A DNA stretch of 64,000 nucleotides from Antennarius striatus (lineage: Eukaryota; Chordata; Actinopteri; Lophiiformes; Antennariidae): NCBI RefSeq assembly GCF_040054535.1, contig NC_090791.1:18761327-18825326 (forward strand). Reading direction: 5' to 3'. Below, piece after piece: positions 36,291-58,524 of this stretch. The position numbers were made by a program, and so were the translations under genes. How positions within the stretch are numbered: position 1 is the first letter of the stretch; every line of letters begins with the position of its first letter. The notes under the pieces are model-generated. The model did not search any database. It was not told where the DNA came from and was given only the letters and a program-made list of their open reading frames with translations.

Positions 36291-36865
36291 CCCTGCCTTT
36301 GAACTGCCGGCACTGCACTGCTCCTAGATGCTCCGCCCTCCCTCGTCAGTACCTGGTGCGGTGTGTCTTGGACTCCTGGCCATGTCCCTCCAACATCCTC
36401 ATCTCCTGATTGGTGTGGCGTCTTTCTGACAGGCCAAAGCCCCACCTCGTCACCTGGCATGGATGCTTTAAAAACTCTGCAAGCCAGTCAGTCGGGGTGA
36501 CTGTCTGACTATGGCAGCACGCCTTTGAGCACGTCGGACTGTGACTTTTTGTGTGGAATTCATTCTGGCCCCAGCGATGGTCTCTTGAAGCTTCCCTAGA
36601 AGGTGCCTGGTACACAGTATTGTTGTTGCCAGGTGCCAAGCGCTCACCGCCCACCACCCACTTGGAGGCTCTTATAATGACTTCCACATCCATGTTGAAT
36701 GCCAAATGGGGAGATGGTGCATCCTGCCATTCTGCCAATCTCCATGCGGTGCTATGTGGTGGTAAAGTCTGGCGTGGTGAAGCAGAGCTGAAGATCTTGG
36801 AAGTAGCACTTGACTAGGTGCTTGATGGTCTTAGGTATCCGAAAGAAGTCAAAGGAAGCCCAGAG
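36291..36865. other. Unassigned segment, possibly LTR-like
   Basis: No gene. A 'ctttaaaaactctgc' TATA-like motif near 36468 inside C/T-rich sequence could be LTR promoter, but no terminal repeats were found. Confidence 0.25.
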
Positions 36866-37552
36866 GAAACCAACTCTCACACCAACTACCTTCATGTCCT
36901 CCTTCACTACATCCATAAACCTCCTCGTTGGTCTTCCTCTAGGCCTCTTCCTTAGCAGTTCAAAACTCACCATCCTTCTACCAATATATTCACTATCTCT
37001 CCTCTGGACATGTCCAAACCATCTCAGTCTGGCCTCTTTGACTTTATCTCCATAACCCCATCCTGGTCACTCCCAGAGAGAACCTCAGCATCTTCATCCA
37101 TGCTACCTCCAGCTCTGTCTCCTGTCTTTTCCTCAGTGACACTGTCTCTAGACCAAACAACATCGCTGGTCTCACCACAGTTTTGTACACCTTTCCTTTC
37201 ATTTTAGGTGAAACTCTTCTATCACACATCACACCAGACACTTTTCTCCACATGTACCATCCTGCCTGTACTTCTTCACCTCTTTTCCACAATCTCCATT
37301 GCTCTGGAGTATTGACCCTAAGTACTTAAAATCCTCCACCTTCTTGATCTCTTCTCCCTGTAACTTCACTCTTCCACTTGGGTCCCTCTCATTCATATGC
37401 ATGTACTCTGTCTTACTATAGCTAACCGTCATTCCTCTCCTTTCCAGGACAAACCAGACCTTTTCCAGACTCTAACTCTCTAACTTCTCCTCCACATGTT
37501 CCCTGCTCTCACTACAGATCACAATGTCATTTTCAAACATCATAGTCAATGG
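36866..37552 (-). mobile_element. RTE-clade LINE, C-terminal fragment
   Basis: Minus-strand pieces GKVYKTVVRPAMLFGLETVS and KTEYMHMNERDPSGRVKLQG match the first copy. It includes the unmodified version of the palindrome-prone site (37495-37530). Confidence 0.8.
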
Positions 37553-37857
37553 TCTACTAATATATAATAGTCTACTAATATAAGTAGCTCTGAGAATGAA
37601 AATGACAACAGTCTGAAAGAAGCCATATGATTCGCAAAAAATTCCTGCAAGACACAAAATGTCTGAGGGCCAAAGTAAAAAATTTCTTAACTGACCTCAA
37701 AGTGTTTCTGGATAGCACCTGTTTTAATTCAAAAGAGTGACCAACCAGTTTTTACGGGCAAAGAGATTTTTAGATCGAAGAAACTAAAACTCTCTGTGGT
37801 CAATGATTAGTTATTTTTTGAATTTTGTCTGCTTATTTTAAACCTGTGTTTTAAGTA

Positions 37858-38851
37858 CAGTGGTACCTCTACTTACGGAATTAATTGGTTCTGGAAGAAA
37901 TTTCGTAAGTAGAAAATTTTGTAAGTAGAGACGCGTTTTCCATGCAAATGCCCTATTCCGTTCCAAGCCCCCCAAAACTCAGACATAATTTTTTTATAAA
38001 GCATAAAAATGCATCAAAATATGCAACAAATACATGTTACGATTAGATTATTACGCAAGAAATGAAAGTTGTGCATAACGTAAAAAACAAAGAATAAAGA
38101 AAAAAAATGATGGTCATTTACCTTTTAACTGCTGTCCTCATTGTCTTTTTTCCCTCTTTGGTTCATGCGTTACTTGTCTCACCATGAACAACAGAGTGAA
38201 TTCCAGTCCTCTTTTTGAACTTCTCCAACCACCCACGCAATGCCTTAAACTCCTTAAACATTACTTTTGTTTTAATAACGTGGCAATTGTAGATGCATTA
38301 CGGCCATATTCTTTGGCGAGATCAACCAAATGCATCCCTTTCTCATGCTTTTCTATTATCTCTTATCTCTTATCTCTATTATCTTATCTCTTGCTTTGTT
38401 TGTATGGACAAAAAAACTCTTTTCTTCATCTTTTCCTCTTTTCTCCATCACTTTCTTGGGGTCCATAGTGAATACTCAAAGAGTTAATATACTGTATTTA
38501 CGTAAAACTATCAGAACACGTCGTGGGTCGAGGGCCGAATGACAAGGACTGTGCAGCGTATGCATAGACACCTATGCAGCGTCCTTAGCCAATGAGGGAC
38601 CTACTCATTCGCAAAGAGTATGTCCCTCTGAGCCAATGGGATCCCAGGATGCTATGTAGTAGCCAATGGCAGAGCAGCTATAAGAATGTTGCATTCAGGA
38701 ACCTCTGGGAGCTGCAAGTAGCAGCCCACACTGTATGTTTACCTTTCGTAACTCGAAATTTCTTTCGTAACCAGAGGCAATATTTTCCTGTTGAGGCATT
38801 TCGTAAGTAGAAAATTTCGTAAGTAGACATTTGTAAGTAGAGGTACCACTG
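37858..38851 (-). mobile_element. Tigger-like non-autonomous element, complete ends
   Basis: A 994-bp element flanked by TA on both sides has left end cagtggtacctctacttacg and right end cgtaagtagaggtaccactg in related form. The interior shares the N-terminal transposase remnant of the other two copies but with more breaks. It is the best copy for defining the family ends. Confidence 0.8.
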
Positions 38852-38853
38852 TA

Positions 38854-39605
38854 CTGTGATTGTGAATTGGGAAGGAGACATGGAGACAAAAGCCTCTGTT
38901 TTTAGTTTGATAAATGTTAAAAAGTTAGATGTGTTCTTTGTTCAGGAAACATACACTACTGTTTGTTTTTGAGATGTGAATTCCTTGGATTTTGTGTCAA
39001 CGTACTTATCTTGTAATTTGGCTTTTATGAATAAATGTGATGCAGTGGAACAGATTTTGGAACAGTCATCATCAAATCATTTTTGGATTGGGCTTTAATA
39101 ATTGTAAAACTTAAATAAATCATAGTTTGCAATTTCGTATTGTTAAATCTGGATTTCTGAGGAATGTGAATACAAATATACAGCATTTCTGACATACAGT
39201 CATGCCATTTTTATGAGCAGATTGCAAATTGACAGATACAATATAAAGAAAGGGAGAGCAGGAATTTGTACAATATCAGAATTCAAGTCACAAGATGACC
39301 TTTTCTAATTACACATTTAATGAGGATGAGAAGAGACATTTTCAAACATTTATATGACATTCATACGACCTGATTCAAAGGAACGTCCCCACCAAGATTC
39401 CACCTTAGACGTGAGATAATGTAGTGAGTGAGTCGCCCCACCCACACTTGTATTGAAGGATGTAGTTGAAAAGGGAGGTTATAAACCTTATACCAATGTT
39501 GGTTAACCTGGATTCAACAGAATAGTACAAGGGTGTTAAATGTGGTTGTTATGGTCACAAATTATTGACTACATATTACCCAGTTTGAATACAGTTATGA
39601 CTCCT
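38854..39605. other. Unassigned intergenic
   Basis: AT-rich, with no gene or recognised repeat. Confidence 0.4.
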
Positions 39606-39607
39606 AT

Positions 39608-40028
39608 TGTTATGATAGAGTGTTGTTCTGTATATCCTCCCTGTTTTATGTTTCCATGCCTGCAGGTGTTTTGGCTTTTTGTTGACAAGGAGGCGGGGTG
39701 TATCTCGACAGCTGATGAGACACATTTGAATTGTACCCGTCATTACCTGCCACATTTCTGACTGGCCATTCCTCCGCTTCTCTGCCAGAGAATTCAGTCA
39801 TGTTTGTGTCGTTTCTCAGCTGCCTGCTCTTTTCCCCTCATCTGCTCATTTTTCAGTTTTGCTCTGCTGCCTAGTTTTTGATGTTACCCTTGTATTTTGA
39901 GCCTGAGTATTAAAATTGTTGATTTTTAACAACAACTTTTAACAACAGATTTTGCTTCTTGGGGTCCTAGTGTTTTGCCAGTAGAAATCCTCACACAGTT
40001 CTTTGGCCAGAAATGGACCCTGCAGATT
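39608..40028 (+). mobile_element. Gypsy-like LTR with start of internal region
   Basis: An LTR-like block from 39608 to about 39996 is followed by 'ttctttggccagaaatggac'. There the ATG at 40014 reads M-D-P-A-D-S-A, a typical Gypsy gag start. A SINE then interrupts. A homologous LTR start lies at 40850-40975 (shared 'gtttccctgcctgg' and 'tctgttgacaag' in related form). Confidence 0.55.
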
Positions 40029-40395
40029 CAGCCCATCGTGGCTCAGTGGTAGAGCGGGTCGTCCAATGATTCAAGATCGGCGGTTCGATTCCCGCTCCCG
40101 CCAAGTCATTTGTCGTTGTGTCCTTGGGCAAGACACTTTACCCTCCTTGCCTCCAGTGAGCCACTCACTGATGTGTGAATGTGTGTGATTGTTCCGGCGG
40201 TGGTCGGAGGGGCCGTAGGCGCAGATTGGCAGCCACGCCTCCATCAGTCTGCCCCCGGGGCAGCTGTGGCTACGTACGTAGTTTACCACCACCAAGTATG
40301 AATGAGGTGTGAATGAATAATGGATCCAATGTAAGCGACTTTGAGTGTCCAGACAAGAAAGCGCTATATAAATCTAATCCATTATTATTATTATT
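40029..40395 (+). mobile_element. tRNA-derived SINE, full length
   Basis: A head with A-box-like tggctcagtgg (40039-40049) and B box ggttcgattcc (40082-40092) is followed by 'gtgtccttgggcaagacact' and 'cggaggggccgtaggcgc'. The LINE-like tail 'aagcgctatataaa' ends in (ATT)n. The tail probably borrows an L2-type partner. Confidence 0.85.
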
Positions 40396-40589
40396 ATCTT
40401 CACGGAGCTCTCTCCTCTCAGGGGATTCTTCTGTGACGACATTAAGATCACTCCGCTTAATCTAACCTCCAACCTGTCTCAACTGGGGAATTTCTTGAAT
40501 CAACTTTATTCGTGTTTATGTACTCCAGGGGTCACCAAACATTTTGAGGCTAAGGGCTACTTCATGGGCACTGAGTAGTATGAAGGGTT

Positions 40590-40735
40590 ATACGAGTGCC
40601 TCACTGGAGGCAGGGAAGGTGGGGTGTCTTGCCCAGGTGCACAGGAAAGGTTGGCTGGGGGACTGGGAATCGAACTGCCAATCCTAAAATCATTAGACGA
40701 CCTGCTCTATCACTGAGTCACTGATGCCCCCATTA
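40590..40735 (-). mobile_element. tRNA-derived SINE, partial
   Basis: On the minus strand the tRNA-like head begins near 40733 (ctcagtgatagagcaggtcg), with a B-box-like segment near 40680 and 'cctgggcaagacacccc' after it. The 3' part is missing. Confidence 0.65.
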
Positions 40736-40849
40736 TATTTTCAACATACAGTATATCAACATACTCTTTAAACTCTCAAACTTAATGTTATCTCTCCAAG
40801 CAAAAATTAATGTATCAACCCAGTCAGAAAGTATGGCTTTACCGTACTG

Positions 40850-40975
40850 TTACTATCTTGTGTTGTTTTTTGTTTGTGTTCTGTTCCTTCCAGCTTTTTT
40901 TAATGTTTCCCTGCCTGGAGGTGTTTCGGTTTTCTGTTGACAAGAAGGCAGGATGTTTGACACCAGAAGTAAGAG
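40850..40975 (+). repeat. Partial Gypsy-like LTR
   Basis: Homologous to the first 100 bases of the LTR at 39608, and may be the remains of its partner LTR. Confidence 0.45.
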
Positions 40976-40980
40976 ATGAA

Positions 40981-41600
40981 ATCAAGCTGAACAAAGAGCC
41001 TCATCAAATCTTGTTGAATTGTGGGACTCCAGAGGCAGCTGACAGATACATGTGTACCGCAGCCCGAGACGTCAGAGGCATGGACAAGGACTATCTGGCG
41101 GCCTGGCAAACCATTGGGCAAACCATTCAGCCCCTCAAGTGGAAAGTGGTTGCACCACCAACACTGTTTACAGTGGAGGCAAGGAGCTGCTGATCTCGAC
41201 TGGGGATATTGTCAGGTGGTGGAAAGAATATTTTGAGGATCTCTTCAATCCCGCTACCACGTCTTCCACAGAGGAAGCAAAAGCTGGGGTCTCAGAGGTG
41301 GACTCGTCCATCACCCGAGCTGAAGTCCTGGAGGTGGTTGCCAAACTCCTTGGTAACAAGACACGGGTAGTGGATGAGATTCCCCTTGAGTAACTAGATG
41401 TGCAGGGATTGTCTTTGTTGACACGTCCCTGTAACATGCTGTATCATGGCGGTCAGGGACAGTACCTGTGGATTGGCAGACCGGAGTCGTGGTCACTTTT
41501 TTTCAAAAAGGGGGACTGGAGAGGTTAAGGGCTATCTCCCTTGGAAACTCCCTTGGGAAGTCTAAGGGAGTATGAGGAGTGTTATCCCCCTATAGTTGGG
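40981..41600 (+). mobile_element. Rex3-like LINE fragment
   Basis: The frame contains TNTVYSGGKELLISTGDIV, WWKEYFEDLFNP and then, after breaks, LFFKKGD. This order matches the region before and into the Rex3 reverse transcriptase. It is shattered by stops. It ends where L2 sequence begins near 41640. Confidence 0.65.
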
Positions 41601-41639
41601 GGATCACACTCCTCAGACTCCAACAGCTCCAGAGTACAA

Positions 41640-43170
41640 GAAAATAAAATGTGGTCTCCTGAATATTTGATCCCTGTCTTCAAAAGCTGTTTTAATCAGT
41701 GACATACCAGATTATCATATAGATTTATTCTGTTTAACGGAAACCTGGCTAAGTGAAGATGAGTAATCCTCCCTAAACGAAGCTCCTCCCTTTAGTCACC
41801 TAAATTATCAGATCCCTCGAGTCTAAGGTCAAGGAGGAGGAGTTGCATTTATTTTTAATTCCTCGCGACAATTGAGCCCTAAACCGAAAGCGATCTTTAA
41901 TTTATTTGAAAGTCTCAGCCTGAGCACATCAAACCCAGTCCACAAACTACTCCAGCCTCACCTGTTTTTCCTAATTTATCATCCTCCTGGTCCAGTGACT
42001 TTTTATCTGAATTTGCCGACTTAATAGTTCATAATTTAATTCTAAAAAATGATAAGTTCATTATTGCTGGTGACTTCAATATTCACGTGGATGACAGTAA
42101 TGATAGCCTCAGTAGCACATTTATGTTGTTACTAGACTCCATGGGCTTTATTCAGTGTGTATAGGAATCAACACACCAGTTTAAGCATACTCTGGGTTTG
42201 GTCCAATTTTATGGGATTGAAATTAAAGAGCTACTCATTTTTCAACAAAATCCTCTCCTCTCTGACCACTGCCTCATAACTTTTGATATTCGGCTATTAT
42301 GTAATTCCCTTCTTGCCAAAATTGTTTATACTAGACAGTTATCAGATCAAGTTATTTCTAAATTCAGGGAAGAAATCCCAAGTATGCTTAATTTAATCCC
42401 GTACCCAAACAACACAGCAGGTCATTTACCTAACTCAGTTAATGTTAGTCCATCTCAAATTGATATTTGTTGACAATACAACAGACTTACATTAAATTGC
42501 TCTACTAAAAAATGATACTAGTAAACAGGGCATGCAAGCTCTCTGGTTTTCCAAAGCTGTTTAAATCCGTCCACTGTACTTGAAGAAAGTTTCGCCTCTC
42601 ATCCATAGGTGTCTTCAGTTCTGAACTGAAGACGCCTCAGTTCAACAGCTTTGGATAACCATGACCTTGATAACTGAGAACCTACGCAGACAGCTCCCTG
42701 GTTTGATTCCCATATCCACCAATTAAAGCAGCATTCCCAAAAACTTGAGAGGAAATGGCATTCTACTAAACTAAAAGAACACCACTCTGATAGTTTACAT
42801 AAATACAGTAAGGCACTTCGTTCCGCTAGAGCAACCTATTATTCATAATTAATAGAGGACAATAAAAAAAAATCACAGATTCTTGTTCAGTATGTGTATC
42901 CAGACTGACAAAGAAACACAGTGTGTATGAGTCTAGTATTCCATCAAGTCTCCACAGCAATGATTTTATGAATTTCTTCAATAATAAGGTCTTGCTCATC
43001 AGAGACAAAATTAATGGCGTCATGTCCTCCACCAACTCTGGTCCTTCTTTTGATTCCTTATATCAAGAAAACACAAATCTGATTCTTGAACCTTTCGGTT
43101 CTATGGATGTCTTTTCTCCAATACAGATCAGTCATCTGTTTACAATAGTCTCCTCAGCTAAACCATCCTC
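41640..43170 (+). mobile_element. L2-type LINE fragment, endonuclease region
   Basis: Broken frames give DYHIDLFCLTETWLSEDE and GGGVAFIFNSS, then the DFNIHVDDSND endonuclease motif near 42072. The region before the RT follows (SNDFMNFFNNKVLLIRDKIN). Many stops. A Penelope-like terminal fragment interrupts it at 42553-42695. Confidence 0.8.
42553..42695 (+). repeat. Penelope-like terminal fragment
   Basis: 'ccactgtacttgaagaaagt' and 'ggataaccatgaccttgata' match the copies at 6335 and 8195. It splits the L2 LINE. Confidence 0.55.
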
Positions 43171-43174
43171 CCGT

Positions 43175-43342
43175 CTTCTTGTTTTCCTTTGGGCTTTTTC
43201 CTCCAGGGGTCGCCACAGCGAATTAATTGCCTCCATCTAATCCTGTCTTTTGCATCCTCTTCACACCAACTACCTTCATGTCCTCTTTCACTACATCCAT
43301 AAACCTCCTCTTTGGTCTTCCTCCAGGCCTCCTGCCTGGCCT
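43175..43342 (-). mobile_element. RTE-clade LINE, 3' end fragment
   Basis: Matches the 3' terminal 170 bases of 325-3195, including 'ccaggggtcgccacagcgaa'. Confidence 0.8.
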
Positions 43343-43607
43343 TTCAAAAACTCAAATTCAAACAAATATTATGTATACAGCCCAAAATTACAACCTCATT
43401 TTGAGTAGGGAACTACCCAAAATGAAAAAAAAAATTTTTTAACAGAGGATGACATTAGCCACAGAAGAGGGCTCCCTGTTTCAGGATGGACTGGTACGGA
43501 ATCAATGTCCCAAAACAAAAAAGAGCCACAAGATGTCAGATTCTCAATTAACCCCCTTAATTATTTTTACATTGCATATATTAAACACACATACAGGCCA
43601 GAGCAAA

Positions 43608-43608
<1 letters not shown>

Positions 43609-43661
<53 letters not shown>

Positions 43662-43667
43662 CACACG

Positions 43668-43721
<54 letters not shown>
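43609..43721. repeat. (CA)n microsatellite with CG interruptions
   Basis: About 113 bases of CA with an inner 'cgcgcgcgc' block. Confidence 0.95.
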
Positions 43722-43722
<1 letters not shown>

Positions 43723-43744
43723 AGTGCCCGTAGACATGCAATGA

Positions 43745-43900
43745 TAGAGAGATATGTAGTGAAGGGCCGCCACATGTCATCACTATGGAATTGGTTTTTT
43801 GGGGTGACTGCCATGCTCAAGGACACATTGGCAGTGCTCAGAAGGTGAACTGACACCTCTCCAGCTACCAGTTCGCTATTCTTAATTTAGTCCATGATGG
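43745..43900. repeat. Degraded SINE-related fragment
   Basis: 'ctcagaaggtgaactgacac' resembles the body of the 6873-7247 element ('tgggaggtgagctgatacct'). Confidence 0.35.
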
Positions 43901-43919
43901 ACCTGCATCAACCACCCTA

Positions 43920-44790
43920 CACCCAAACCAAACACTTGTAGACTGAGCTGCTGTTACCCAGTTGCTGCTGCCCAGTTATAGATTTTGCAAAACAGAACAG
44001 AACATTCTGATGCATTCAAGTTTAGAAAATGTGTATGAAGGATGTTGGTCCGTGACAGGACTATAGTTGCCCTCAGCAAAATCCGTGCAACAAAACCTGC
44101 TCCTCACCACAGTGACCAGGATCTGCTCTTAATAACGGTTGTAGTTGTTGCAGGAGTTGACAGCCAGGAGTGCAGCGGGTGTAATGTCCACGTAAACCTG
44201 CAAAACTAGAAAGCATAGAAACTCCAGGGTGAGAAGTCGAGTTAGTAACATGAGACATGAATGCAAACAGATGACAAGAGAGATGGGCTTGATGCAACCC
44301 AGGAAGTCCCTGGCTGTCTGGGCCAATGGCAACATAAGGTTGATCGTGATTCACCTAACCTAACTACATTATAAGCTTTGACAAAGACGAAAGTCTTAAA
44401 GCTAGCCTTAAATGTGGGACCAATTTCTTCCCATGAAAGAAGTTGATTTTTACAAAATACTTAAGCATGATTGGAAAATCATACATGCAAAACAAAATAA
44501 GGTCTACATGTGATCATATTTAGTAAAAATAACATTCACGTGCAGAATTGACCTTTCCTCAATGCAGTGTGTAAATATTACTTTGTTATCCACTGCTTTA
44601 GGTACATCTGAAAGTACATCACATTTTGTTGATATAATAGCTTCATATTTTGTCTTATCACTACGTGACAGTTTTACTTAGGCATCACTCCTTCCTTGCA
44701 GTCATGGTGGGTGCGTGACAACGTGGCGGTTAACAGCCAATGAGGCTTTACCGTAGAATTCATGATCGTAGCGTACTTTGTATTGGTTAG
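43920..44790. other. Unassigned intergenic upstream of rcn3
   Basis: No gene or repeat recognised. Confidence 0.4.
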
Positions 44791-44799
44791 AATCCAGTG

Positions 44800-44930
44800 C
44801 ACGCCGTTGGTGAATGGGTATCTGACAAAGTGATCCCGCCCCCACATATCGTGCAGGCTCGCGGCGCGGACATCGTTCAGACCGAAAGGGGCGGTGTGTG
44901 GTCCTACTGCGGCTGGTGAGTCTTTATCTC
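44800..44930 (+). promoter_or_regulatory. rcn3: Probable rcn3 promoter and non-coding exon 1
   Basis: A CpG-rich patch (ggctcgcggcgcggacatcg) with a GC box GGGGCGG at 44888-44894 is followed by a good donor, ggctg|gtgagt, after 44915. It fits a 5' UTR exon joined to the ATG exon through the acceptor 'gcgatttttcccag' ending at 46114. Inferred from composition and splice signals. Confidence 0.45.
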
Positions 44931-45565
44931 GTCTCCAACTCAATGTTGTAGAACGGAACTGGTTTACGTCCCATTTTAAATCAACCGCATGTATCTGTGA
45001 CTTGAAAAGGGGACGCGTGTAGGTTCTTGTTGTGGTGGAAATCGGAACGCAACACGTTCTTTCGCGTGATGTTGTGCCATCCCGTGTAGCGGCGTTTACG
45101 TGAAGTTTCTCCCATCATCCAGCCAGTTAAAAAAAATGTTGGAATTAATGTGGAATTGATTCTATGTATAAAACGTTTCATAAATCCAGCTGCTCCTCAG
45201 TCATGTCCAAGCATACTGTAATAGTCAACTAGTATTCAGATGAATGGTTTAATTATTTTTCTTCTTCTTCTGAGGTAGATACGTTTCATACGAACTAATA
45301 AGTTATTTGTGATAACTAGGATTTCATTGTAGGAGGTGCAGTAGGTATTAAGTTAAAAGTGTCATACAACTTCATGCAAGTGTATAATTTTGCTGTCCAA
45401 AGTGAACTTCAGGCTCATAAAGACAATAGTACTGCCAGCAGACGTGTTGGGAAGACGAGTAACTGAGATAAGATGAATCTGAATGACACGTTAGCTGTCA
45501 GCAGGAAAGTGAAGTGTGTTACTTTGACCATTGGGGGCGCTCTAAGCTATAGTCGCTTATTCATT

Positions 45566-45850
45566 CGTTCATTCACTCATCTTCAATACCCGCTTCTTCC
45601 GCTGTCGCGGGTCATGGCGTTGCTGGAGCCTATCCCAGCGGACTGCATGCGTGAGCCAGTGTACACTCTGGACACGACACCAGTGGACTGTGGAGCCACA
45701 TAGAGACACACACACACACCTACAGGCAATTTGACAACGGCCAATTCGCATGAAGTGTATGTTTTTGGATGGTGTGGAAATCGGAGAACCCAGAGAGAAC
45801 AGTGCATGGGGGCAACAGTGCTACCCACTTGCCCCACCATTCAGCCTACA
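45566..45850. repeat. Dispersed fish repeat
   Basis: Shares 'gctggagcctatcccagc', a 'caatttg...ggccaattcgcatgaag' block and 'gagaacccagagagaaca' with the copy at 12414-12690. It lies in the inferred rcn3 5' UTR intron. Confidence 0.6.
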
Positions 45851-46146
45851 GTAGTTAATCTTTTGCTAACTGTTCTGCAGTCTTCTGATGTCATGTTTGA
45901 AGTTTTGATTTTGTGATTTTTACTTTTTTCAAATGTGAACAGTAGAATATTTTTAGATTTAGACTTTTTATAGATAAAGATACTTTTTTAAAATTTCCCA
46001 GTTTGGGATCATTAAAGTAAATACAGTAAGTAAGTCAGTCCGTCCATCCATCTGTCTGTCTTTGACCATTTTAATGTATCCAGATAAATGACTGTTTTTT
46101 GCGATTTTTCCCAGTTTTCTCTCCACCAAAAACTTCCCAGTCTATA

Positions 46147-55866
<9,720 letters not shown>

Positions 55867-57180
55867 TACACTCAGAAACTAATTTCATTTTATGTAACAC
55901 TAGTATGAAAATTCAGGTACAGTGGGTTTGAGTTTTGGGGTTTGCAATGGGACTCCGTTAGGGAAGTGACTTTTTGGCAAATAAATATACACACGTTGAC
56001 TTGCGTATCTGCACAAGCATAGTACAGAAATATACTTTGTACACAAATACAGGTGATCATATGCACATATTAATTTGAGCTCAAAGAAAACATCAGTGTT
56101 AACATGTTTGTAAGTTTATTTTAAATATTTTGGAATTAGTAATAGACAACAATAGGAGTAATCTGTGGAGGTGTGCATCACAATTTTTTTTCTTTAATTT
56201 TAAATTAAGTGATGCATATCTCCACAGATTACTACTGTTATTGTCTGTTAAAATAGGATATCCCAAATAATTGAAATAAAATTACAAACGAATGAATTAA
56301 GACAACATGGTTCAATACGTCTGTGGAATGTAAGTCACCAGGATATTAACATTTGCTGCAAAAATCTTTACATAATGTTAGAAAGTATGAAAACAATATT
56401 GAAGAGGACAAAAGATGACTTCTTTGTTTTTTATAAGTTGGAATTTCTAATAAAGTACTTTTTCTACGCGTTTGAATTTTATCAAAAGCACTCTTGTAGT
56501 CAGTGTTATTACAATATAATTACTCATTTAAAAAAATAATCAGTTGTATATCATTATCTTTTTGTGACTTAGTATGCTGAAGAGGTTTAAAAACAATATT
56601 TCATAAGTTGACAATATTTCCAAAGGTACAATGAAAGTCGCTCCGCAGTATAAATCGCATCAGCCAAAAAATCCATAACCAAGAAGAATAAAGCCGTTTT
56701 AAGTCGCACTGGACTGTAAGTCACCTTTTTTTTTTGGGGGGGGGGTGGGATGTATTGAAACAATACATGTTAACAAACCCACTTGTAGTGGATGCATTCA
56801 CCTATTAATCGAGAAATGGGCTTTGGCCATATCTCGAACATCTATTTCATGGTCAGTAAGGGAGGTCCTGGATGAGATGACCCTTGCCCATCAGTAAGCG
56901 TTCAGTGCTAGCGCTGCTTACAACTGTAGTGTCGGCGGATGGTGAAGCACCCCAGTGAAAACAATTGCAGTGTCCGGTTAGATCATAAACAATAAAATAA
57001 TTTAAGAGGTTAGAAAGTTAAGAAGTGGTTAAGCAGCGGGAGCAAGTTGCATCAGTGTTATTCAGTTATTCACAGATATTCAGATAACTAATTTCTGCCG
57101 CTCAATTGCCGTTTTTGGCTGAATATTTCACTACTTTCACCTTGTAATCTGCAGAATATAATTTTGGGGGGGAGAAATTT
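55867..57180 (+). other. rcn3: rcn3 isoform-a 3' UTR and following intronic sequence
   Basis: AATAAA at 55980 and again near 56274 could end isoform a. The rest is AT-rich. A long inverted repeat (56116-56280) and a MITE-like fragment (56630-56720) are the only structures seen. Confidence 0.5.
56116..56280. repeat. Long imperfect inverted repeat (fold-back)
   Basis: Arms include 'agtaatctgtggag' (56158-56170) against 'ctccacagattact' (56220-56233), with further pairing outward to about 56116 and 56280. The loop is T-rich, about 30 bases. Most likely a small fold-back MITE. Confidence 0.75.
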
Positions 57181-57184
57181 GTAT

Positions 57185-58390
57185 TGGCCACTCTTTCTCA
57201 GGTGTTCCTCACCCTGTCTCTAAGGGAGACACCAGCTATCTGCCTGAGAAAGCCCATTTTGGCCGCTAGTATCCGTGATCTCATTCTTTTGGTCATGACC
57301 CATCGCTCTTGACCATAGGTGAGGGTAGGAGCAAAGACTGAACGGTAGATGGAGAGTTTTCCCTCTTCGCTCATCTCGCTCTTTGTTGCAACATTGCATT
57401 AAAGGGACTGCAATACCGCTCCAACTGCCTTAATTCTTCATCCAATCTTATGTTCCATTGTCCCCTCACTTGTGAAAAACACACCAGGATACTTAAACTC
57501 CTTCACTTGGGGAAGAACCTCATTCCCCACTCGGAGAAGGCAGTCCACCAGCTTCCTGCTAAGAACCATGGCCTCAAAATTGGAAGTGTTGATTCCCACT
57601 CCCGCCGCTTCATACGCGACTGCAAACCGGAACAGTGAGTGCGGCAGGTCGCAGGCCGATGACGCAAACAGGACCACATCATCTGCCAGAAAGCAGCGAT
57701 GTGATCCTCAGCTCAACAAACTAAACCCTCCTCATCACGACTACGTCTCGATATCCTGTCCATGAAAATCACAAACAGAATTGGTGATAAAGCGCAGCCC
57801 TGGCGAAGGCCAACAGCCACTCGGAACAAGTCTGACTTCCTGCTGAGAATCTGAACACAACTCTCACTTTGGGCGTACAGGGATTGGATGGCCCTGAGGA
57901 GAGGACCCTCACCCCATACTCCCGCAGTACCTCCCACAGTAAGTCCATGGGGACCCGATTGTATGAAGTCCACAAAACACATGTAGGCTGGATGGGCATA
58001 CTCCCAAGCTCCCTCTAGGATCCCTGCGAGAGTAAAGAACTGGTCCGTTGTTCCACGACCAGGACGGTACCCACATTGTTCCTCCTCAATCTGAGGTTCG
58101 ACAATCGGCCGGACCCTCCTTTCCAGCACATTGGAGTAAACTTTCCCAGGGAGCCTGAGGAGTGTGATGCCCCTGTAGTTGGCACACACCCTCTGGTCCC
58201 CCTTTTTAAAAAGAGGAACTATCACCCAAGTCTGCCACTCTTTCGGCACTGTCCCAGACTTCCACGCGCTGTTAAAGAGGCATGTGATCCATGACAGCCC
58301 CTCAACATCCACCATTTTCGGGCGAATCTCATCAAGACCCAGGGCTTTGCCACAGTGAAGTTGTTTAACTACCTCTGTGACTTTGCCCAG
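57185..58390 (-). mobile_element. Rex3 LINE, reverse transcriptase part
   Basis: The minus strand encodes WQTWVIVPLFKKGDQRVCAN, YRGITLLRLPGKVYSNVLER, EEQCGYRPGRGTTDQFFTL and GLRQGCALSPILFVIFMDRI, then breaks and a C-terminal part down to 57185. On the + strand 'ggtgataaagcgcagccctg' (57783) matches the widely used Rex3 PCR primer site as I recall it, which supports the family name. The YADD region is frameshifted. It lies between the two rcn3 terminal exons, antisense to the gene. Confidence 0.88.
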
Positions 58391-58394
58391 AGAG

Positions 58395-58520
58395 ATTGAG
58401 GTGGGAGGAAGCCGGAGAACCTGGAGAAAACCCCCACAGATTTCTCCATGAGAACATACAAACTCCACACAGAGCCAGACTCGAACCTGGAGCCACTTTG
58501 GCAACATCGCTACCCACCAC
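58395..58520. repeat. Dispersed fish repeat fragment
   Basis: 'ggtgggaggaagccggagaa' matches 12635-12660. It directly adjoins Rex3. Confidence 0.55.
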
Positions 58521-58524
58521 GCCA

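Noticed and set aside
40029..40100. A functional tRNA gene
   Set aside because: A and B boxes are present, but it is the head of a SINE with a body and LINE-like tail, and the head does not fold as a proper tRNA.
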